Source: Nocardia mangyaensis
GTDB lineage: Bacteria; Actinomycetota; Actinomycetes; Mycobacteriales; Mycobacteriaceae
Assembly (NCBI RefSeq): GCF_001886715.1
Contig: NZ_CP018082.1
Span: 1,550,001 to 1,614,000, forward strand
DNA length: 64,000 nt
Direction of reading: 5' to 3'
How positions within the stretch are numbered: the first letter of the stretch is position 1; every line of letters begins with the position of its first letter. Below are positions 59,201 through 64,000 of this stretch, piece by piece. Both the position numbers and the translations under genes were made by a program. A model generated the notes under the pieces. The model made no database searches and had not been told where the DNA came from. It saw only the letters and a program-made list of their open reading frames with translations.

Positions 59201-61326
59201 GCTGCACCCCGATGATCACCCCGGCTGATTGCGCGCCGTACGCGCCGACGCCGGTCCTGTCCGCCCAGCCGACCCCGGCGAACTCGCCGGAGATCCACGT
59301 CGAGCCGACGATGCCGCCGGTCGGCCTGGACACCGACCCGATCGGCTGGATCCCGAACCTGAGTGAGATCTCCCTCGACGGTGTCGCCGATGGCGCGTTG
59401 CTGATGGCGGCGTGTGTGGTGGCGGTGCTGGTGATGGTGGCGATGATCCTGGTCCCGGCGACCGCGCTGGCGTGGCAGCCGACCAAGCTGCGTAACTGGA
59501 TGATCGGGTCGCTGTTGGCGATGCCGGGTGCGGCCGCGTTGTGGGCGTGGGATGTGCTGGCGCCGGGCACGATGGCGACCGAAGCCAGCCGTCAGTTCAT
59601 GGACGGCCAGTACGCGGCCGGCCTCTTGGGCATGGCCGTGATCCTGGTGCCGGTCGCGTGGATGACCGCGACGATCGCGCACACCAACCGGCGGGTGCAG
59701 CTGGCCACGGTCGGACTCAAGTCCCCGGCACGCACCGAGCGGGCACTGTGGGCCCAGGCGCAGCGCGAGCAGCGTGCCGCGGCGCGCCTGTCGCGGCGGC
59801 GTCTGCCCTTCACCAGTGGCTACTGGAGCCCGCAGCTGGTGATCGGGCGCCTGTCCTCGCAGACCGACCAGGCACCGCCCAAGAGCTTGTGGCGGATGCT
59901 GTTGGGCCGCACCGAGACCCGGTTGTTGCTGCCCTGGATCAATGTGGCCGAGCACATGACCACCGTGGCCTCCAGCGGTTCGGGCAAGACGACGCTGATG
60001 CTGCGCGTGCTCGTGTCCTGGTTCGTGACGACCTGGACCCGGCATCGGCAGTGGTGGCGTGCTGATCGGCCCGGTCGCCCGCTGGTGATCATCGTCGACT
60101 GCAACGGTGGCCCCGAGAGCCGCAAGGTCGCGGTCCGGATGCGCACGTGGTTCACCGCCCTGGGCGTGCGTCCGGAGCGGTTCGGCACCTTCCCCGACGA
60201 TGTGTCGCTGGGCATGTGGCCCCAGGCCGACTTCGGCACCAAGCCCGCCGAGGTGCAGAAGGAGATCGTGCAGGATCTGCGGTCGATCCTGTCGGCGATG
60301 ATCTCGGGCGGCTCGACGCCGACCACCGACACCGAGCGCTACTTCCACGAGATCCGCGAGACCCTGATCCACCTGATCGTGGATGCTCCGGCGCGGGTCG
60401 AGCTGATCGACGGCACCCCGACCCCGATCGGGTCGAACCCGCCGCGTAGCTGGCTGGATTTCCTGTCGCGGTTCAACGTCGAGGTGCTCTCGAAGCTCTG
60501 GGGCGGCGAGGCCGGGGCGAGCCCGTGGCCGGGCGTGCCCGGGATCGACATGGAGATCGCGTCGACGATCGACGGCAAGCAGCCGGTCATCAACTCCGCG
60601 CGCGCCGAGTTCGCGAACCTGTACCGGTCCCTCGGGTCGGCGTTCGACGGCGACAAGGAGCTGACCGACTTCGATGTCATCTACATCGTGTTGGAGGGTG
60701 TGAAGACCCCCGACCGGGCGCGTAGCCAGTTCGGTGCGCTGGGAACGATGTTCGAGCAGCTTGCTGACAAGCAGCACGGCCGCACGTCGCTGATGGTGGT
60801 CGACGAGTTCTCCGCGGTGTCGGACGGCAAGACCCGCGCGGTGAAGTGGGTCGAGCGCCTGCGTAAGGCCGGGATCGGGTCGTGGTGGATCGCGCAGTCC
60901 TGGCAGGGCCTGGGCCACGACGACGACAACCGCACCGCGCTGGTGTCGGCGGCTTCGGGTGGTTCGCTGCTGGGCCGGTCCACCGATCCGGAGACCCTGG
61001 CCAAGATCTACGGCACCCGCCCCAAGTTCGAGCTGTCGCGGAAGTTGATCAGCGGCAACGCCGCCGGTGACGAGGGCAACGTGCAGTCCGGCGACCAGTT
61101 CCTGGTCCCGCCGAACAAGTTGCGCGCAATGCAGAAGGGCGACGTGGTCCAGGTCGCGGGCGGGCGGGCCCGCTTCGGGCGGGTGTCCCCGCTCGACGAC
61201 GCCGAACTGTCCCGGATCCGGCCGCTGCTGGGGCTCAACAAGTTCACCGGTCCCACCGAGAGTGCCGACACCGATTCCGGTGATCTGGCGCCGGTGATCG
61301 ACATGTCCAAGCGCCGCAGCGCCTGA
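59197..61326 (+). CDS. VirD4/FtsK-like conjugal DNA-transfer ATPase
   Basis: A 709-residue membrane-anchored ATPase. A Pro-rich N terminus is followed by hydrophobic segments near 66-92, 103-120 and 143-165. The motor domain has Walker A TTVASSGSGKTTLMLRVLV near 255-273, Walker B TSLMVVDEFSAVSDG near 530, and the sensor-like WWIAQSWQGLG near 565. These features fit type IV coupling proteins or TraB-like translocases that pump DNA during conjugation. The C terminus ends in an acidic/basic tail (VIDMSKRRSA). It is the central gene of the transfer operon. Confidence 0.88.
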   Translation: MSCTPMITPADCAPYAPTPVLSAQPTPANSPEIHVEPTMPPVGLDTDPIGWIPNLSEISLDGVADGALLMAACVVAVLVMVAMILVPATALAWQPTKLRNWMIGSLLAMPGAAALWAWDVLAPGTMATEASRQFMDGQYAAGLLGMAVILVPVAWMTATIAHTNRRVQLATVGLKSPARTERALWAQAQREQRAAARLSRRRLPFTSGYWSPQLVIGRLSSQTDQAPPKSLWRMLLGRTETRLLLPWINVAEHMTTVASSGSGKTTLMLRVLVSWFVTTWTRHRQWWRADRPGRPLVIIVDCNGGPESRKVAVRMRTWFTALGVRPERFGTFPDDVSLGMWPQADFGTKPAEVQKEIVQDLRSILSAMISGGSTPTTDTERYFHEIRETLIHLIVDAPARVELIDGTPTPIGSNPPRSWLDFLSRFNVEVLSKLWGGEAGASPWPGVPGIDMEIASTIDGKQPVINSARAEFANLYRSLGSAFDGDKELTDFDVIYIVLEGVKTPDRARSQFGALGTMFEQLADKQHGRTSLMVVDEFSAVSDGKTRAVKWVERLRKAGIGSWWIAQSWQGLGHDDDNRTALVSAASGGSLLGRSTDPETLAKIYGTRPKFELSRKLISGNAAGDEGNVQSGDQFLVPPNKLRAMQKGDVVQVAGGRARFGRVSPLDDAELSRIRPLLGLNKFTGPTESADTDSGDLAPVIDMSKRRSA

Positions 61327-61356
61327 AACCAGCAGCAGGACAAGGAGTTACGACCA

Positions 61357-61875
61357 ATGGCTATCCCGAATCCACTACCCGATCCCGAGGACCACGGCGA
61401 GGAGCTGGGCGGGCGCAGCGCCGCGGCGAAGGCCCACGAGCAGTCCGTGCTCGACCAGCTCGCCGCCGACATGACCGGCACCGCCGCCGAGAAGCTCGCC
61501 GCCCAGCTCGTCCCGGTCATCCCCGATGGCGGCCAGGTCGGCCGCACTGTCGCCCCGCACGTGCCGCGTGTGACGAAGGCCCGTGACTGGACGCGGATCT
61601 GGGGACCGGCCATCGCCGGAACCGCAGTCGCGGGAACCGCGGTGACGGTGCTGCCGCTGCCCGGTCCGCTGGCCCTCTACGTGCTGGCCATCGCGGCTTT
61701 CGGGTGGTGGCACTGCGCTGGGCGCCCTGGCGCGATCGAGACCGCCCAGATGGCCTACTACGCGGCTGTCGACACCGGCAGCTGGATCCGCCGGCATATC
61801 GAGGCCCTGGCGCACCGTCGCGCCCGCTACGAGACCCGCCGCACAAACACCAACCCAACCAAGAAGGAGAAGTGA
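61357..61875 (+). CDS. Membrane protein of transfer operon
   Basis: A 172-residue protein with AAGGAG before ATG 61357. The N-terminal 70 residues are hydrophilic helices (AHEQSVLDQLAADMTGTAAE). Two adjacent hydrophobic segments (WGPAIAGTAVAGTAVTVLPL and LALYVLAIAAFGWW) form a hairpin near 82-117, and the tail is basic (HRRARYETRRTNTNPTKKEK). It may be a membrane partner of the ATPase. Its stop shares one base with the next start (TGATG). Confidence 0.7.
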   Translation: MAIPNPLPDPEDHGEELGGRSAAAKAHEQSVLDQLAADMTGTAAEKLAAQLVPVIPDGGQVGRTVAPHVPRVTKARDWTRIWGPAIAGTAVAGTAVTVLPLPGPLALYVLAIAAFGWWHCAGRPGAIETAQMAYYAAVDTGSWIRRHIEALAHRRARYETRRTNTNPTKKEK

Positions 61876-62021
61876 TGCCCGACAACAACATCCAGGGTTC
61901 GTGCCGCCGCCAATGTCCGCCCGATGAGTGCTACTGCGCCGAGCCGACCTACCGCGACGCCAACTCCGTTTGCGCCAGCTGCGGTGGCCATGACGGCGAC
62001 TGCTACTGCGACGAGTTCTAA
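61875..62021 (+). CDS. Small Cys-rich protein, probable metal-binding
   Basis: A 48-residue protein with nine Cys: SCRRQCPPDECYCAEP holds C10, C14, C19 and C21, and VCASCGGHDGDCYC holds four more in a CxxC...CxC arrangement. Two Zn-ribbon or rubredoxin-like knuckles are likely. The ATG overlaps the previous stop by one base and AAGGAG lies upstream. Such peptides are uncommon in transfer operons. Function is unknown; it may bind zinc or iron and regulate or modify a partner. Confidence 0.72.
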   Translation: MPDNNIQGSCRRQCPPDECYCAEPTYRDANSVCASCGGHDGDCYCDEF

Positions 62022-62046
62022 CCCATCCACAAGAAGGAGATTGAAA

Positions 62047-64000
62047 ATGTTCACACTTCACGACAACAACAGCGGTGGTCACGCCGATGGCCCCGCGGTC
62101 GAGGACGAACTGACCCGCAGCACCGGCAAGGCGCTGGGATCGATCATGGCCGCGGCCCGGATGTGGATCCACAACCAGCGTGGACGCAAGGTCGGGGACA
62201 CGGTGCCCAAGCTCTCGCGCAAGGAGCGCAAGGAGCTGGCCGAGACGATCCAGGCCCAGGTCGGCGAGCAGAAGGTCGCCGCGGCTTGGTACTCCAAGCG
62301 AGTCGATGACTACCGCTTCGAGGTCCTCGCCGCGCATGCCCGACGCAACGAGCCCGGCTACACCCCCGCTGACATCGACCGCGACGACGCGCGGCTGGCC
62401 GGTATCCGGTACTCGATCGAGTCGACCCTGCACGAGCAGCAATCGCTGCCGATCGAGCGGCGCGGCCAGGTCGCGCTGGCGTTGAGCGAGGCCGACCGCA
62501 ACCCCGCCCAACCGCATGGCGCGGTGTTCACGCCGATGAACGCCGAGCAGGAGCGCACAGCCAGGGCGGTCGCGGTGCAGTCCGAGACCTGGGTGGCCGG
62601 TCGGCGGGAGCACAACGCCCGCTTGGTGGCCGAGCAGCGCGAGCAGGCGGCCAAGCGCGCCGAGGCCCGCCGCGAGCAGCGTCCGCCCCGGGCTTACGAC
62701 GAGCTCAACGACCGCCAGCGCAACGCGGTGCAGCGCCTGCGCAGCGCTCACCTGGGTGTGAACCGGTCCGGCCAGACACTCGATCCCGAGATCGCCGAGC
62801 AGGCGCGCCAGACCACACAGGAGGCGGCGTACGCGGCCGGTTTGTCTCGTCGCGAGATCGGCCACGAGATCGACTACATGGCCGAGCACACCAGCTACAC
62901 CGCGACCTACGGCGTGCCCGGTGGTGTCCAGGTCCGCAACCACTACCCGGTCCGTGAGGAAGCGATCGAGCAGACAGCGCGGGAGATGGGTCGCGATCAG
63001 CGCCTGTCGCAGGATGCGGCGGTGTTCGTCGCAGTGGAGTCTCGTCCCACCGGGCTCGCCGCCGATGATGTGCAGCGCCGCAGTGCGATGGGTCCACGGG
63101 ATGAGGCGATCAGCGCGGTCGCGCGCTGGTCGCGTGAGCACGAGGTCGAGTACGCGGTCGCCGAGCCGCACGAGGTCGCGGTAGCGCGGATCGAGCCGGG
63201 GACCGGCAAGGTGCTGTCCAGTGAGATCGCCACGGTCGGCAGCGAGGCCGCCGCCATGGATTACGCACATGCCAGCGTCGACAGTGCGGCATCGAGTGCG
63301 GCCCGGATGCGGGTCGAGGTCACCGATCCACGGGAGCCGGGAACCCCGCGGTATGAGAACTATGGGCTGCCCAAGACGTTGGCCGCGGATCTGGCCGATC
63401 ATCGTGTCGGTGCACGCGAGCGGCTGCTCGGTGAGGCCGAGCTCGACCAGATGGACCTGGCCCGCGAGCACGCGAGCCTGCGCCAGCGTCACAGCCTCTC
63501 GATCGAGCACAACGGGGAGCTGACCGACCGCAACGCCGATCTGACACGGCAGCTGGCCACGATGATCGCCGAGCGCGATCAGGCGCTGGCTGACCGGGAT
63601 CGGTTCCGCGGGGAGCGTGACGAGGCGGTGCACAAGCTCGCCGAACGGGCTCCTGCCAAGGAGCGGTTCGGCAGCCCCGAGCGTCAGGCCGCGGCTGTCC
63701 GTGAGACCTCGGCCCCGTCGAGGCCCGCCCAGGAACGTGCTGCGGCACCGGAACCGGAGCGGCCCGTTCGTGACGTGATGATCACCGACCTCGCTCCGGA
63801 AGTTCGGCAGATGCTCGCGGACGAAATGCTCGCTGCCTACGAGAACACGGATTCGCCGGTGGTCCGTGAGCAGCTGGCCCGGCAGGGAGATTCCGAGACC
63901 CTCAGGGAGGGGTTGGACAAGTTCTCCGGCTGGTGGTTGACCGAGGGGGTGGTGCGGTACCGCGCGGAGCGGCAGGCCGAGGCCGGGGCCGCGAAAGACG
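62047..64000 (+). CDS. Large coiled-coil protein of transfer operon, truncated by window end
   Basis: Open from ATG 62047 (AAGGAG upstream) to the last base, at least 651 residues, with no stop in view. The N part is Arg/Glu/Gln-rich helices (SRKERKELAETIQAQVGEQK). A middle region (AVARWSREHEVEYAVAEPHE, then VARIEPGTGKVLSSEIATV) looks like a small alpha/beta domain. Residues about 455-535 form a probable coiled coil (DLARE, LRQRHS, ADRDRFRGERDE), followed by a Pro/Ala-rich linker and a new helical region. No relaxase or nuclease motif was seen in this part. It follows the Cys-rich gene by 25 bp and belongs to the same operon. Confidence 0.8.
   Translation, partial: MFTLHDNNSGGHADGPAVEDELTRSTGKALGSIMAAARMWIHNQRGRKVGDTVPKLSRKERKELAETIQAQVGEQKVAAAWYSKRVDDYRFEVLAAHARRNEPGYTPADIDRDDARLAGIRYSIESTLHEQQSLPIERRGQVALALSEADRNPAQPHGAVFTPMNAEQERTARAVAVQSETWVAGRREHNARLVAEQREQAAKRAEARREQRPPRAYDELNDRQRNAVQRLRSAHLGVNRSGQTLDPEIAEQARQTTQEAAYAAGLSRREIGHEIDYMAEHTSYTATYGVPGGVQVRNHYPVREEAIEQTAREMGRDQRLSQDAAVFVAVESRPTGLAADDVQRRSAMGPRDEAISAVARWSREHEVEYAVAEPHEVAVARIEPGTGKVLSSEIATVGSEAAAMDYAHASVDSAASSAARMRVEVTDPREPGTPRYENYGLPKTLAADLADHRVGARERLLGEAELDQMDLAREHASLRQRHSLSIEHNGELTDRNADLTRQLATMIAERDQALADRDRFRGERDEAVHKLAERAPAKERFGSPERQAAAVRETSAPSRPAQERAAAPEPERPVRDVMITDLAPEVRQMLADEMLAAYENTDSPVVREQLARQGDSETLREGLDKFSGWWLTEGVVRYRAERQAEAGAAKD

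Larger units (their letters stand above)
52981..64000. mobile_element. Integrated conjugative element (left part), inserted in MBL gene 3' region
   Basis: The left edge is inferred from the codon-usage break inside the MBL gene. The region then carries AT-rich cargo genes, a methyltransferase, a GntR/UTRA transfer-type regulator with repeated operators, and a coupled operon with an HTH protein, a replication-relaxation-like protein and a VirD4/FtsK-like ATPase. These are hallmarks of actinomycete integrative and conjugative elements. The integrase, replication initiator and right junction are not in the window, so the element continues beyond 64000. Confidence 0.75.

Noticed and set aside
61375..63633. 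752-codon open frame on the minus strand opposite the membrane, Cys-rich and coiled-coil genes
   Set aside because: The plus-strand genes have ribosome sites, coupled starts and sensible proteins. The minus-strand frame has none of these and is best explained as an antisense shadow.
52981..64000. Integrase or recombinase gene for the mobile element
   Set aside because: None of the proteins in this part shows tyrosine- or serine-recombinase motifs; it must be outside the window.
1..64000. CRISPR arrays, rRNA genes or recognisable riboswitches
   Set aside because: No regularly spaced repeats with unique spacers, no rRNA-like sequence and no conserved riboswitch core were found by reading both strands.

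Overview
The window is high-GC actinobacterial DNA. It most likely comes from Nocardia or a close mycolic-acid genus such as Rhodococcus; the genus is inferred. Much of the gene order (sulfate ABC transporter, nirA-cysH, hemW, hrcA-dnaJ2-rsmE-phoH-ybeY-CNNM-era, amidase, recO-uppS, zur/smtB, glyS) follows the M. tuberculosis Rv2400c-Rv2357c block. A papA-like acyltransferase, an LGFP cell-wall protein and a type VII secretion-like substrate pair fit a mycolata cell envelope. No rRNA, tRNA or CRISPR array was recognised.

Layout of the chromosomal part. 1-2.9 kb: tail of the sulfate-binding protein, then cysT-cysW-cysA. 3.3-5.9 kb: a diiron oxygenase with an FprB-type ferredoxin reductase. 6-17 kb: accessory genes, including an SDR, an Hsp70-like protein with a long Gly/Ser tail, a HAD phosphatase, a VOC/WYL pair, a GDSL esterase with an MFS exporter and its TetR regulator, and a His-rich protein behind a CsoR-type operator. 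16.8-22.7 kb: sulfate assimilation, reading nirA, cysH, cysD, cysN and a siroheme chelatase on the minus strand. This operon is preceded by a 30-residue Cys-rich leader peptide that looks like a cysteine attenuator. 23-43 kb: mostly housekeeping genes, interrupted by a type VII-like substrate pair, a 946-residue membrane receptor-like fusion and an amidase/hydrolase/TetR cluster. 43-52.4 kb: LGFP protein, a pseudogene with four frameshifts, the zur/smtB zinc regulators, glyS, a papA-like gene, a MerR regulator and a TPM-domain protein.

From about 53.0 kb to the right edge the DNA belongs to an integrated mobile element. The left junction appears to lie inside an MBL-fold hydrolase gene. Codon usage changes abruptly at position 52996 while the protein stays intact, as expected when an element integrates into a gene and supplies a substitute 3' end. 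The element first carries an AT-richer pair: a small membrane protein and a protein resembling the LPO_1073/Vpar_1526 family. The two share a short SQKAxDNxNQ motif, and this is the best candidate here for an undescribed, possibly defence-related, system. A methyltransferase follows, then a GntR/UTRA regulator with GTATAC-centred operators.

After a strong terminator comes a tightly coupled conjugation-type operon: HTH protein, several small proteins, a replication-relaxation-like protein, a VirD4/FtsK-like ATPase, small membrane and Cys-rich proteins, and a large coiled-coil protein cut by the window end. The integrase and right attachment site must lie outside the window.
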